From: JADJOM01 sp046327715
GTDB lineage: Bacteria > Gemmatimonadota > Gemmatimonadetes > Gemmatimonadales > GWC2-71-9
NCBI GenBank assembly: GCA_046327715.1
Contig: JAXLXY010000003.1
Location: 62,001 to 126,000 of the forward strand
DNA length: 64,000 nt
Reading direction: 5' to 3'
Below, in pieces: positions 45,722-56,974 of this stretch. Position 1 is the stretch's first letter. Each line of letters starts with the position of its first letter. The position numbers and the translations under genes are program-made. The notes beneath the pieces are model-generated. The model searched no databases. It saw only the letters and a list, made by a program, of their open reading frames with translations, and was not told the origin of the DNA.

Positions 45722-46320
45722 GCTGCCTGCCTCATCGCGTCATCCAGTTCGCGGGCCACCCGTACGGCAAGGTCCGCGGGATCGGTGAACACCGCGGCAT
45801 CCACCGGGGCCCCGTAGGCCAGTCGCACCCGGGCCCACGGAGCCGGCAGCTGGAAGCGGTCCCAGGAACGGGCCCGCCACGCCGGCCGTGCCGCCACATG
45901 CACCGGCAGCACGAGGGCCGCACCCCGGACCGCCGCCGTGAACGCCCCCGGCTTGGCCACCCGGCGGGGACCCCGCGGCCCATCGGGGGTGAAGCCCACC
46001 GGGGTCCCCCCGCGGAGGGCCCGGATCGCCCCCGCCAGCGCCCGGCGCCCGCCGCGGCTGCTCGAACCCCGGATCAGCCGGTAGCCCAGGGTCGCGGCGA
46101 ACCTTGCCAGATGCTCGCCGTCCCGCGCCTGGCTGATCACGGCGGCAATCCCCTGCCCCCGGTGCTGCCACATCACCGGCAGCAGGCACTCATGCCAGCA
46201 GAGCAGCACGAAGGCGCGGCCGCTCGCCGCCACCGCTGCCGGGTGCTCTGGCCGCACGACCTCCATGCGCCAGCTCCGGGCCAGGAGCCGCGCGGCAGGG
46301 ACGGCCAGCCGGCTCAGCAC
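45688..46320 (-). CDS. DUF374 lysophospholipid acyltransferase-like protein
   Basis: A 210-residue protein of the DUF374/LPLAT group. It has CWHECLLPVMW (a variant of the usual H-x4-D motif), the basic RGSSSRGGRRAL block, and GFTPDGPRGPRRVAKPG. In several phyla DUF374 proteins sit beside lpxK/waaA and are suspected late acyltransferases for lipid A; that role is inference here. GTG start, with 7-nt overlap with lpxB and 34-nt overlap with lpxK. Confidence 0.82.
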   Translation of the reverse strand: MLSRLAVPAARLLARSWRMEVVRPEHPAAVAASGRAFVLLCWHECLLPVMWQHRGQGIAAVISQARDGEHLARFAATLGYRLIRGSSSRGGRRALAGAIRALRGGTPVGFTPDGPRGPRRVAKPGAFTAAVRGAALVLPVHVAARPAWRARSWDRFQLPAPWARVRLAYGAPVDAAVFTDPADLAVRVARELDDAMRQAAWHDAAATLTD

Positions 46321-47432
46321 CGGACCCGGTCCAGGACCAGCGACGCCACTCGTGCCGCCGCGCCAGGCCCACCGAGGCGGGCACGGACGCGCGCCAGCGC
46401 GGCGCGCTGGCGCCCCGCGGCATCACTCGATTCATCAAGAAGCGGTCGCACGGCGTCGCCGACTGGCGCGGCAGACACCGGCGGGTGCCAGAACTCCGGG
46501 ACGACATCCTCACCGGCCACCAGGTTGACCAGGCTGATCCGGTCCACCGTCATGAGCCGGCGGGCGATCTCGTACGTGACGCGGGACGTCCGGTATGCCA
46601 CCACGATCGGCGTCCCCGTCATCGCGGCCTCGAGCGTGGTGCTGCCCGACTTGACCAGGGCGGCCGTCGCCGCGGACAGGACCTCCTCGGGGCGCCCCCG
46701 GTGCAGCTGGAATGGCGCACAGTCGGGATAATACCCCGTCGCCGTTCCGGCCACGATCACCCGGTGGCAGTGTCCCGCGGAGAGCATCCGCCGGCCCACG
46801 TCGCGGAAGAGCGGCCAGTTGTAGCCGATCTCCCGCTCCCTGCTGCCGGGAAAGATACCCAGTACCCCCTCGGTCGCGTCGATCCCCAGCGACCGTCGGG
46901 CGGCCGCCCGCTCCGGCCAGGCCCGGTCGAGGACCGGATGCCCGACGTAGTGACAGGTCAGGCCGCGTTCCCGGAACCAGGCCTCCTCGAACGGGAGGAT
47001 GGCGACCACCTCGTCGGCAGCGGCGCGCAGCCGGGGGAGGCGTCCGGGCCGCCAGGCCCACAGCTGGGGGGCCACGTACTGGATCACCGGGACCCCGGCC
47101 TGCCGGAGCGCCGACCCCAGGCGGAGGTGGAAGCCGGGGTAGTCCACCAGGAGGGCGGCGGCGTACCGTCCTTCCCGGGCGGCTGCCACGAGCCGGCGGA
47201 ACAGGCCCAGATGGCGCGGAATGGCCCCCAGGACGTCGCGGAAACCCATGGTGGCCAGGTCGGTGGCATCGGCCAGCGGGCGCAGGCCCTGGGCGAGCAT
47301 CCGGGGTCCCCCGATGCCCTCCGCTTCCAGTTCCGGGCGCTCCGCCCGCAACTCGGCCAGCACCCCGGCTGCCAGCTGGTCGCCCGAAGGCTCCCCGGCC
47401 GAGACCAGGAGCCGCCGGGGCACCGGGGTCAC
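46314..47432 (-). CDS. lpxB: Lipid-A-disaccharide synthase
   Basis: A 372-residue GT19 enzyme joining UDP-2,3-diacylglucosamine and lipid X. The N-terminal SAGEPSGDQLAAGVLAEL, GIGGPRML and DYPGFHLRLG motifs, then YYVAPQLWAW-type segment (QYVAPQLWAWRPGR), GHPVLD and the C-terminal SGSTTLEAAMTGTP identify it. Normal length. Coupled by ATGA-type overlap to the oxidoreductase gene upstream. Confidence 0.96.
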   Translation of the reverse strand: MTPVPRRLLVSAGEPSGDQLAAGVLAELRAERPELEAEGIGGPRMLAQGLRPLADATDLATMGFRDVLGAIPRHLGLFRRLVAAAREGRYAAALLVDYPGFHLRLGSALRQAGVPVIQYVAPQLWAWRPGRLPRLRAAADEVVAILPFEEAWFRERGLTCHYVGHPVLDRAWPERAAARRSLGIDATEGVLGIFPGSREREIGYNWPLFRDVGRRMLSAGHCHRVIVAGTATGYYPDCAPFQLHRGRPEEVLSAATAALVKSGSTTLEAAMTGTPIVVAYRTSRVTYEIARRLMTVDRISLVNLVAGEDVVPEFWHPPVSAAPVGDAVRPLLDESSDAAGRQRAALARVRARLGGPGAAARVASLVLDRVRC

Positions 47433-48409
47433 GGCTCGATCTGCGGCGCCGGGGCCCCGAGGCGCACGGCCTCGGCCACCCGCAGGGCGAGGTCGAGCGC
47501 CGCCCGGCCCTCCGCCCCCGTCACCACCGCCTCCCGGTCGCCGCGGACCGCGTGCAGGAAGCTCTCGAGCTCCAGGCGGAGGGCGTCCGCCGCGGGGGCC
47601 TCGAGGGGGATCCGCTCCGCGACATCGGCCAGGGCCCGGGCACCACCCGGCATCCAGCCCTTCCGCAGCCGCAGGAACTCACCCTGACCCGTGGCCAGGT
47701 CGAGGGCCAGGTACCCCTCCTCCTGGTAGATCCGGAGCCGTCGCACCCGCCGCTCCGCGATGCGGGACGCGGTGACGCTGGCCACCAGCCCGCTCGCGAA
47801 CTCCACCCGCGCATGGGCCACGTCGAGCAGGGGCGAGAGCACCGCGGCGCCGTTGGCCCGCACCTCGACCGCTTCCGGGCCGCCGGCCAGGTGCAGGATC
47901 AGGTCGAGTTCGTGGATCATCAGGTCGAGCACGACCGGCACGTCGGTGCCACGAGGCTGGAACGGTGCCAGGCGCTCGCCCTCGATGAACAGTGGCCGGT
48001 CGAGATAGCCCACCGCGGCGCGCAGGGCGGGATTGAAGCGCTCGATGTGTCCCACCTGCAGCAGGACCCCGGCCCGGGCCGCGACCGCGAGCAACTGGTC
48101 GGCCTCGGGCAGGCTGGCGGCCAGCGGCTTCTCCATCAGGACCGGGCGTCCGGCGCCGAGCGCGGCGAGGCCGACCTCCCCGTGCACGGAGGTGGGCACG
48201 GCGATGGTCAGGGCCTCGCATCGCGCGAGGAGTTCTTCGCGGGTGGCGAAGGCGCGGGTCTCCAGCTGGTCGGCGACGAACCGGGCCCGGTCGGGGCGGA
48301 TGTCGTACACGCCCACCAGTTCCGCTTCCGGCATGGCGGCGAGGTGCCGCGCGTGGTGCCAGCCCAGCGCGCCGACCCCGATCACGCCCACCCGCACCGG
48401 GGGCCTCAC
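47429..48409 (-). CDS. Gfo/Idh/MocA-family oxidoreductase in the lpx cluster
   Basis: A 326-residue NAD(P)-dependent sugar dehydrogenase-like protein. The N-terminal Rossmann motif VGVIGVGALGWHHARHL, the EKPLA catalytic-Lys motif (VLMEKPLAAS) and GHIERFNPA are typical. It lies between lpxA and lpxB, overlapping both by 4 nt. In Acidithiobacillus and Leptospira a Gfo/Idh enzyme, GnnA, oxidises UDP-GlcNAc C3 so that GnnB can aminate it for amide-linked lipid A. No aminotransferase is in this window, so that role is only a hypothesis. Confidence 0.88.
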   Translation of the reverse strand: MRPPVRVGVIGVGALGWHHARHLAAMPEAELVGVYDIRPDRARFVADQLETRAFATREELLARCEALTIAVPTSVHGEVGLAALGAGRPVLMEKPLAASLPEADQLLAVAARAGVLLQVGHIERFNPALRAAVGYLDRPLFIEGERLAPFQPRGTDVPVVLDLMIHELDLILHLAGGPEAVEVRANGAAVLSPLLDVAHARVEFASGLVASVTASRIAERRVRRLRIYQEEGYLALDLATGQGEFLRLRKGWMPGGARALADVAERIPLEAPAADALRLELESFLHAVRGDREAVVTGAEGRAALDLALRVAEAVRLGAPAPQIEP

Positions 48410-49185
48410 GCGGGCACCCCGCGCCGGGCCTGCGCCACGAAGGCGAGCAGCCGGGCCACCTCCGGCACCCGCGCAGCGGATTCGCCGAGGGCGGCAACGG
48501 CCTCGGGGCGCGGCCGGTCGCTGTTGAACAGCAGGCGATAGGCGTGCTTGAGGGCCGCGAGCGTGGCGGCGGAGCAACCGGCGCGGCTCAGCCCCACCGT
48601 GTTGAGCCCGAACAGGCGCACCGGATTGCCGACGGCCTTCACGTAGGGCGGGATGTCCTGCGGGAGGCGGGAGGAGCCGCCGACGAAGGCGTGGGTCCCG
48701 ATGGTGATGAACTGGTGCAGCGCGCACAGCCCGCTGATGGTGGCCCGGTCCTCGATGACGATGTGCCCGGACAGCTGCGTGGAGTTCGCGATGGTCACGC
48801 CGTCGCCGATCTGGCAGTCGTGCGCCACGTGCACGTAGGTCATCAGGAAGCAGTCGGCGCCCACCCGGGTGACGCCACTGGCCGCGGTGGCGCGGTTCAC
48901 CGTGCTGTACTCACGGATGCGGGTCCGCGGGCCGATCTCGACCCACGTCTCCTCGCCCTGGTACTTCACGTCCTGCGGCGCGCTGCCCAGCACCACCCCC
49001 GCCCCGAGTGTCACGCCCTCCGCCAGGTGCACGTTGCGCTCCAGCACCGCGTGCGGCCCGATCCGGCAGCCGTCCCCCACCCGGACCCCGGGGCCGAGCA
49101 CCGCGTAGGGTCCCACCAGCACCCCGCGGCCCAGCTCGGCTGCGGGGTCGAGCACCGCCGTCGGGTGGACGTCGGCCAGGGTCAC
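48406..49185 (-). CDS. lpxA: UDP-N-acetylglucosamine acyltransferase
   Basis: A 259-residue left-handed beta-helix enzyme placing the first acyl chain on UDP-GlcNAc. Hexapeptide repeats (such as VRVGDG, CRIGPHAVL) cover the first 180 residues. The catalytic His122 is in VHVAHDCQIG, and AVGNPVRLFGLNTVGLSRAG and the helical C-terminal domain are typical. The GTG start overlaps fabZ; the stop overlaps the oxidoreductase gene. Confidence 0.96.
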   Translation of the reverse strand: MTLADVHPTAVLDPAAELGRGVLVGPYAVLGPGVRVGDGCRIGPHAVLERNVHLAEGVTLGAGVVLGSAPQDVKYQGEETWVEIGPRTRIREYSTVNRATAASGVTRVGADCFLMTYVHVAHDCQIGDGVTIANSTQLSGHIVIEDRATISGLCALHQFITIGTHAFVGGSSRLPQDIPPYVKAVGNPVRLFGLNTVGLSRAGCSAATLAALKHAYRLLFNSDRPRPEAVAALGESAARVPEVARLLAFVAQARRGVPA

Positions 49186-49613
49186 TTGTCGACCACGCAG
49201 GCCAGCATCTCGGCCTCGGTGACCACCTGGCCATCCACGTACGCCATCCCCTTCATCCGCGCCGTCTTGCCGCGGAACTGCAGCATTTCCACCTCCATCC
49301 GCAGCTGGTCGCCGGGCACCACCGGCTTGCGGAACTTGACCTCATCGAGCGCCATGAAGTAGACCACCTTGTTGGCGCGATCAGGGATCTGCTCCATGAG
49401 AAGCAGGCCGCCGGTCTGGGCCATCGCCTCCACGATCAGGACACCGGGCATGATCGGGTGCCCCGGGAAGTGGCCCTGGAAGAACGGCTCGTTGATCGTC
49501 ACGTTCTTGAGCCCGATGATCTTCTGCTTGCCCTGCACCTCGAGGATCCGGTCCACCAGGAGGAACGGATAGCGGTGCGGGAGCAGGTCCATGATCTGGG
49601 CAGCGTCCATCAT
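49182..49613 (-). CDS. fabZ: 3-hydroxyacyl-ACP dehydratase
   Basis: A 143-residue hot-dog-fold enzyme dehydrating 3-hydroxyacyl-ACP in fatty-acid elongation, which also balances the hydroxyacyl pool used by LpxA/LpxD. LLPHRYPFLLVDR, the catalytic His in GHFPGHPIMPGVL and EAMAQ are conserved. Two adjacent ATGs occur: the first (49613) overlaps the lpxC stop, the second has better spacing to AGGAGG. In some bacteria lpxC and fabZ are fused; here they are separate and coupled. Confidence 0.96.
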   Translation of the reverse strand: MMDAAQIMDLLPHRYPFLLVDRILEVQGKQKIIGLKNVTINEPFFQGHFPGHPIMPGVLIVEAMAQTGGLLLMEQIPDRANKVVYFMALDEVKFRKPVVPGDQLRMEVEMLQFRGKTARMKGMAYVDGQVVTEAEMLACVVDK

Positions 49614-50449
49614 TCCTCCTCGACGAGTCGGGCGCAGGCCGCGATGGCCCGCGCGCAGGCGATATTGCCGCGATGGCTGGGGCGCCACGCCCGCACGGCC
49701 GCCCGGAGGGGGCCGCCGAGCAGCGCGAGGTCTCCCAGCAGGTCTCCAACCTTGTGCCGCGCGAACTCCTCCGGCCAGCGGAGCGTGGTGTTGAGCGGCT
49801 CGGTGGCGCTCAGCACGATGGCCGCGTCGGCGCTCGCTCCCGCCAGCAGCCCCCGCGCCTGCAGCGCCGCCACCTCCGCCAGGAACCCGTAGGTGCGGGC
49901 CGGCGCGATCGCGGTGGCGAACGGCTCGCCGTCCGAGGCGTATGCCGCGCTCTGGTGGCCGATCACGGGCTCCGCATGCTCGAGCCTCACCTCCAGGCGG
50001 CAGGCGGCCGACGGCGTCACCTCGTACCGGGCTGCCCCCTCCTCCACTTCGAACGGTGCGTCGACCACCCGGTGGTACCGCTGGCCGGCCGCCTCCCCTG
50101 CGCCGCCCGCCGTGAGCAGCGCGCAGTAGGGCGAGAACGAGCCGTCCAGGATGGGCAGCTCCGGGCCATCCAGCAGCACCAGGAGGTCGTCGATCCCGGC
50201 CGCCGCCACGGTCGCCAGCAGGTGCTCCACGGTCTCGACCCGGGCATCCCCCCAGCCCAGCACGGTGCGCCGGTCGGTCGCCACGACCGAGCCGAGAAGC
50301 GCCGGGATCTCCATCGCGGGCGCCAGGTCGGTGCGCCGGAACCGGATGCCGTCGCCGGCACCGCCCGGCTCGAGCCGGACGCGGACCGTGGCCCCCGTGT
50401 GGAGCCCGGTCCCGGCCAGTTCAGCCGGCCGCTGGATCGTCCGCCGCAC
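49610..50449 (-). CDS. lpxC: UDP-3-O-acyl-N-acetylglucosamine deacetylase
   Basis: A 279-residue zinc deacetylase, the committed step of lipid A synthesis. Zinc ligands match the E. coli set: His76 (VETVEHLLA), His232 and Asp236 (RHKVGDLLGD); the general-acid His is His259 (PSHRGNI). The N-terminal AGTGLHTG is also diagnostic. It is slightly short (E. coli 305) because the C-terminus is trimmed. The GTG start lies 29 nt inside lpxD. Confidence 0.95.
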   Translation of the reverse strand: MRRTIQRPAELAGTGLHTGATVRVRLEPGGAGDGIRFRRTDLAPAMEIPALLGSVVATDRRTVLGWGDARVETVEHLLATVAAAGIDDLLVLLDGPELPILDGSFSPYCALLTAGGAGEAAGQRYHRVVDAPFEVEEGAARYEVTPSAACRLEVRLEHAEPVIGHQSAAYASDGEPFATAIAPARTYGFLAEVAALQARGLLAGASADAAIVLSATEPLNTTLRWPEEFARHKVGDLLGDLALLGGPLRAAVRAWRPSHRGNIACARAIAACARLVEEE

Positions 50450-51497
50450 CGGCGGCTCCCCCTGCCCCTGCCAGCGCCGCGAGCTGGTCGGCGAGCGGTG
50501 CCAGGCGATAGAGCGCGGCCTGGGCCCGCAGGAACGCCCGGTGGGGTCGCGCGGGGTAGCCGGAGACCACGGCGCCGGCGGGCACCCGTCCGGGCCCGAA
50601 GACGACGCTCTTGGCCCCGATCACCGCGCCATCGCCGACGATCACGTGGTCGGCCACCCCGACGCCACCGGCGATCACCACGTCATCGCCGATCCGGCAG
50701 CTGCCCGCGATCCCGGTCGTCGCCATGATCAGGCAGCGCGCGCCGATCCGCACGTTGTGCCCCACCTGCACCAGGTTGTCGAGCTTGGTCCCCCGCCCGA
50801 TCACCGTATCCTCGAAGTTGCCCCGGTCCACGCAGCTGCCCGACCCGATTTCCACGTCATCCTCGAGGATGCAGCCGCCGAGGTGCGGGATCCGCTGATG
50901 ACCCTCCGCTCCGCGGAGGTAGCCGAATCCCGGGCCACCCACGATCGCCCCCGCCTTGAGCACCACCCGGTGCCCCAGGCGGGCCCCGGCGTAGCAGACG
51001 GCATGCGGTCCGATCTCGGCATGGTCGCCCACCACGACGCCCGCGCCCAGGAAGGCGCCCGCGCCGACCCGGCAAGCGCGCCCGAGGTTCACCCCCGCCT
51101 CGATGACCGCGCCGGGCCCGACCGCGGTCCCGGTGCCGAGTACGGCCCCCGGAGCAACCACCGCGCTCGGGTGGACCCCGCCCTCGGGCGCGGGCGCGGC
51201 CACGAATGCGCCGGCGGCCAGGGTCAGCGCTGCGGGCAAGTCGTCCACCAGGATGCGGGTGGCGGGGCCTTCGGCCTCCGCGGCGAACGCGGGCGGCATC
51301 AGGACCGCGGCGGCGCGGCTCCGCCGGAAGGCCCCGAGGTAGCGCGATGTCAGGAGGAAACTCAGGGCGTCGGGCCCCGCCCGGTCGAGCGGGGCCAGCT
51401 GGAGCAGCGGGAGGTTCCCGTCGCCGTCCAGGCGGCCGCCGACCAGTTCGGCGACCGCCCGGGCCGTCAGGCGGCCGGGGACGGCGGGGGGCGTCAG
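50421..51497 (-). CDS. lpxD: UDP-3-O-(3-hydroxyacyl)glucosamine N-acyltransferase, apparent CTG start
   Basis: An LpxD of about 358 residues that adds the N-linked acyl chain. The N-terminal uridine-binding domain (LTARAVAELVGGRL, LSFLLTSRYLGAFRRS) precedes hexapeptide repeats and the catalytic His247 (VQVGHNVRIG). No ATG, GTG or TTG exists in frame before the ATG at 51299, which would delete 66 residues of the conserved domain. The best start is CTG at 51497, overlapping the skp stop as CTGA, exactly parallel to the ATGA/GTGA joints around it. A CTG at 51470 is an alternative. Confidence 0.85.
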   Translation of the reverse strand: MTPPAVPGRLTARAVAELVGGRLDGDGNLPLLQLAPLDRAGPDALSFLLTSRYLGAFRRSRAAAVLMPPAFAAEAEGPATRILVDDLPAALTLAAGAFVAAPAPEGGVHPSAVVAPGAVLGTGTAVGPGAVIEAGVNLGRACRVGAGAFLGAGVVVGDHAEIGPHAVCYAGARLGHRVVLKAGAIVGGPGFGYLRGAEGHQRIPHLGGCILEDDVEIGSGSCVDRGNFEDTVIGRGTKLDNLVQVGHNVRIGARCLIMATTGIAGSCRIGDDVVIAGGVGVADHVIVGDGAVIGAKSVVFGPGRVPAGAVVSGYPARPHRAFLRAQAALYRLAPLADQLAALAGAGGAAGAADDPAAG

Positions 51498-52030
51498 GGC
51501 GTGGCCTTGACCTTGTCGATGACCTTCTGGCTCAACTCGAGGGACTTGTCCACGGCGACGATGAGCCCCTCGTTGGCGCTCACGTCGAAGATGATGGCGA
51601 ACCCGCCCTCGGCCCGCACCGCCTCGATGGCGGTGTTCACCCGTCCGTGGATCGGGGCCAGCAGTTCCTGCTCGCGCTGCGCGGCCTTGTCGCGCAGCTC
51701 GTTGGCGCGCTGTTCCATCCGGTCGCGCTGCTGCTCCAGCTCCCGGCGCTTGGCGGTCTTGGCGGTGGCGGAGAGCATCACCGACTTCTGCTCGAAGTCC
51801 GCGGCGGCCGAATCGAGGGCGCCCTGCATCCGGTCCACTTCCTCGCGGAAGCCGGCCAGCTCCCGGTTGTAGGTGGATTCCGCCTGGGCGTAGCCCGGCA
51901 CCGCCAGCAGGACGGTGCGTGCGTTGATGTAGCCGATCTTCGGGCCGCCCTGCTGCGCGGCGAGGGTGGTGGGAGCGACGAGCAGCGCCAGCGCGATCAC
52001 CGACCAGCGGACAGAGGCACCACGGACCAT
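51494..52030 (-). CDS. skp: Periplasmic chaperone Skp/OmpH
   Basis: A 178-residue secreted chaperone holding unfolded outer-membrane proteins. It has a signal peptide (residues 1-25, ending TLAAQQ), the strand KIGYINARTVLLAVPGY, and a long Gln/Glu/Arg-rich coiled coil (about residues 55-125) forming the tentacle. The C-terminal strand FAIIFDVSANEGLIVAVD closes the body. GGAGG is 9 nt before the ATG. bamA-skp-lpxD-lpxA order matches many diderms. Confidence 0.92.
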   Translation of the reverse strand: MVRGASVRWSVIALALLVAPTTLAAQQGGPKIGYINARTVLLAVPGYAQAESTYNRELAGFREEVDRMQGALDSAAADFEQKSVMLSATAKTAKRRELEQQRDRMEQRANELRDKAAQREQELLAPIHGRVNTAIEAVRAEGGFAIIFDVSANEGLIVAVDKSLELSQKVIDKVKATP

Positions 52031-52064
52031 CGAGCCACTCCTCCCGAAAATGTGGACGCCCGGC

Positions 52065-54437
52065 CTAGAAGAAGTTGCCGAGCTTGAAGTGCAGTTGCCA
52101 TCCCGGCCGCGGATCGCCGCGGCGGTTGACCTTGTCGAACCCGTAGCCCAGGTCGATCCCGATCGGCCCGAGCGGGGAGAGCACCGCCACACCGAAGCCC
52201 GCGCCGCGGAACAGCCGGCTCGGGTCATACTGGCGGGTGGAGCGGTACACGTTGCCGGCGTCGAGGAAGCTGCTGAAGTAGAGCGACTGGCTCACCCGGG
52301 CGCCGGCCTCGACGGTGAACGCCGCGTAGGCCTTGCCGAAGGAATTGACGCTGGCCGCCGCGCTGCCGCCCGCGCTGGGGTCGAATCCGTTGGGGGTGAT
52401 CGAGAACTCGTCGTACCCGCGCAGCGGGATGCCGAACTGGGTCCCGCCGAGGGAGTAGAGCTCGGTGTAGAACGGGCCGGCGTCGCCGAAGATGAATCCG
52501 CTCTTGGCCGTCAGCCCGAGCACGAACTGCACCCCGCTGCCCATCGCGGCGCTGCCGCCGGCCGAGCCGAGCGGGGCGTAGTAGCGGGTCTCGAAGTCCA
52601 GCTTGCGATAGTTGCCGGTGCCGCCCAGCACGCCGCCGTTGAGCTCCACGGTGGCGTTGGTGAGGGCGCCGCCGGTGGCGAACGGCAGCCCGATCCGGGT
52701 GTCGCGCACGATGCTGCCGCCCACGGTCGACCGGGTGCAGCGCTCGCAGCGGAACTGCTGCCGGAGGTCTGCCGAGCCCCCGGTGTAGCGGATCTGCTGG
52801 AGGCCGTAGGAGGCGAAGATCCGGGTGAAGCGCGAGCCGAAGAACGGGAAGCCGAGCTGCAGGTTGCCGCCCACCTGCCGCCGCCGGCCGAGGTCGCCGA
52901 CCGTGAAGCGCTGGCGGGAGTTGAACAGGGTGATCGTGCCGGACGTCCGGGTCTCCCGGATCGCCGGATCGGTGTAGCTCAGGGTGAAGTCGTTGATGTT
53001 CCGCCCGAACTGCCACATCAGGCGCCCGCGCTTGCCACGGCCGAAGAGGTTGGGCTCCTCGAGCCCCAGGAAGCCGCCCAGGCCGGTGCCCTGCCCGAGC
53101 GAGGCGCCGAAGTTGATGTTGCCGGTGCGCCGCTCCTCGACCCGGAAGGTGATGTCCACATCCACCCCGTTCTCGGTGGGGCGCACGTCGGGCGGGGCCA
53201 TCGGCTGCTGGAAGAACCCGAGGTTGGAGACATTCTGGTAGCTGCGGATCAGGCGGTCCCGGTTGAACAGCTCTCCCGGGACGAGCACGATCGCCTCGCG
53301 GACCACCCGCTCGTGCGTGACGTCGTTGCCGACGATGTTGATCTTGTTGATCGTCGCCGGCTCCCCCTCGCGAATGGTCCACTTGAGGTCGATCAGCGGC
53401 TCGCCCCCGGGCCCGGTGCGGCGGGATTCCTCGGGCTCCACCCGGGCGTAGATGTAGCCGTTGTTGCTGTACAGGTCGCCGACCTCGCTGGTGGCGCTGG
53501 CCCACTGCTCGCTGTTGAAGGCCTGCCCGGTGCCCCCGTCGGCGCCGAAGGGGTAGATCGCCATCAGGTCTTCCGTGCTGAACCGCCGGTTCCCCGCGAT
53601 CTGGAAGGTCCCGATCCTGTAGGCCTGCCCCTCCTCCACCGCCAGGTGCAGCACCGCCTTGCCGTTGGTCGAGTCTACCGCCACGGAGTCGTGGGTCACC
53701 TGGAAGTCGATGTAGCCGTGGCTCCCGTACCAGCCGGGGAGCCGTTCCCGGATGTCCTGCTGCAGCTTGTCGTCGTCGTACTGACCCTTCTGCCACCAGA
53801 AGAAGCCCTCGGGGCGGGTGCTCATCCGCTTGACCAGGGTCTTGTCGCTGTACCGGGCGTTGCCCTCCACCTGGACCTGGCTGATCGCCACGCGATTGCC
53901 CTCGTCCACGTCGAAAACGATCCCGACCTGGCCGGGTGCGGGGGCCGTCTCGATCACCTGGACCCGGGCGGCGTAGTAGCCCTGCGCGTGGTAGAGCGAG
54001 TCGATGGCCCCGACGCCGCGCTGCACCGCTGCGCGGTCGATCGGGCGCCCCTCGGCGAGGCGCACCCGCTCCTTGACGGTGCGCTCCGACAGCCGCTCCA
54101 CCCCCTTCACCGTCCAGCGGGTGAGCAGGGGGCGCTCCCGCACCCGGATCACCAGGATCACGGTGCCCAGGGTGTCCTCCCCCTGGCGGACCGCCACGTC
54201 GTCGAACTGGCCCGAGCGGAACAGCGCGCTGAGGGCCCGCTGGATGTCGCGGTAGTTGGTGGGCTGCCCCACGAGCAGGCCGGCCGTGCCGATGATCTGC
54301 TGGGCCGTCAGCCGGACGTTGCCCTCCACCGCCACGCTGTCGAGTATGGGGGTGGGCGGACCGGCGTCCTGGGCGGCCAACGGCCCGGACAGGACGGCGA
54401 GCAGGGAAAGCGTCAGGAACGCGCGCGAGAGGGGCAT
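52065..54437 (-). CDS. bamA: Outer-membrane protein assembly factor BamA
   Basis: A 790-residue outer-membrane insertase. The signal peptide (1-22) is followed by about five POTRA domains (residues 28-430; typical blocks RPLLTRWTVKGVERLSERTV, INKINIVGNDVTHERVVREA) and a 16-strand barrel ending in Phe. The loop-6 motif LRGYDEF corresponds to VRGF/Y. An extracellular loop contains a CERC pair. No Shine-Dalgarno is visible; the bases before the ATG are pyrimidine-rich. Separated from clpC by a GC hairpin. Confidence 0.96.
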   Translation of the reverse strand: MPLSRAFLTLSLLAVLSGPLAAQDAGPPTPILDSVAVEGNVRLTAQQIIGTAGLLVGQPTNYRDIQRALSALFRSGQFDDVAVRQGEDTLGTVILVIRVRERPLLTRWTVKGVERLSERTVKERVRLAEGRPIDRAAVQRGVGAIDSLYHAQGYYAARVQVIETAPAPGQVGIVFDVDEGNRVAISQVQVEGNARYSDKTLVKRMSTRPEGFFWWQKGQYDDDKLQQDIRERLPGWYGSHGYIDFQVTHDSVAVDSTNGKAVLHLAVEEGQAYRIGTFQIAGNRRFSTEDLMAIYPFGADGGTGQAFNSEQWASATSEVGDLYSNNGYIYARVEPEESRRTGPGGEPLIDLKWTIREGEPATINKINIVGNDVTHERVVREAIVLVPGELFNRDRLIRSYQNVSNLGFFQQPMAPPDVRPTENGVDVDITFRVEERRTGNINFGASLGQGTGLGGFLGLEEPNLFGRGKRGRLMWQFGRNINDFTLSYTDPAIRETRTSGTITLFNSRQRFTVGDLGRRRQVGGNLQLGFPFFGSRFTRIFASYGLQQIRYTGGSADLRQQFRCERCTRSTVGGSIVRDTRIGLPFATGGALTNATVELNGGVLGGTGNYRKLDFETRYYAPLGSAGGSAAMGSGVQFVLGLTAKSGFIFGDAGPFYTELYSLGGTQFGIPLRGYDEFSITPNGFDPSAGGSAAASVNSFGKAYAAFTVEAGARVSQSLYFSSFLDAGNVYRSTRQYDPSRLFRGAGFGVAVLSPLGPIGIDLGYGFDKVNRRGDPRPGWQLHFKLGNFF

Positions 54438-54450
54438 GCGGAGGGAACGG

Positions 54451-54487
54451 GCGCCGCCGCCCCCCGGGGTGCAGGGGGCGGCGGCGC
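54451..54487 (-). terminator. 14-bp GC hairpin between clpC and bamA
   Basis: GCGCCGCCGCCCCC (54451-54464) pairs perfectly with GGGGGCGGCGGCGC (54474-54487) around a 9-nt loop, 9 nt after the clpC stop and 13 nt before the bamA ATG. No U-tract. It probably ends or attenuates the clpC transcript. Confidence 0.6.
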
Positions 54488-54496
54488 GTGGAGGCG

Positions 54497-56970
<2,474 letters not shown>

Positions 56971-56974
<4 letters not shown>

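Noticed and set aside
50421..51299. lpxD starting at ATG 51299
   Set aside because: This would remove 66 residues of the conserved uridine-binding domain that are clearly encoded upstream.
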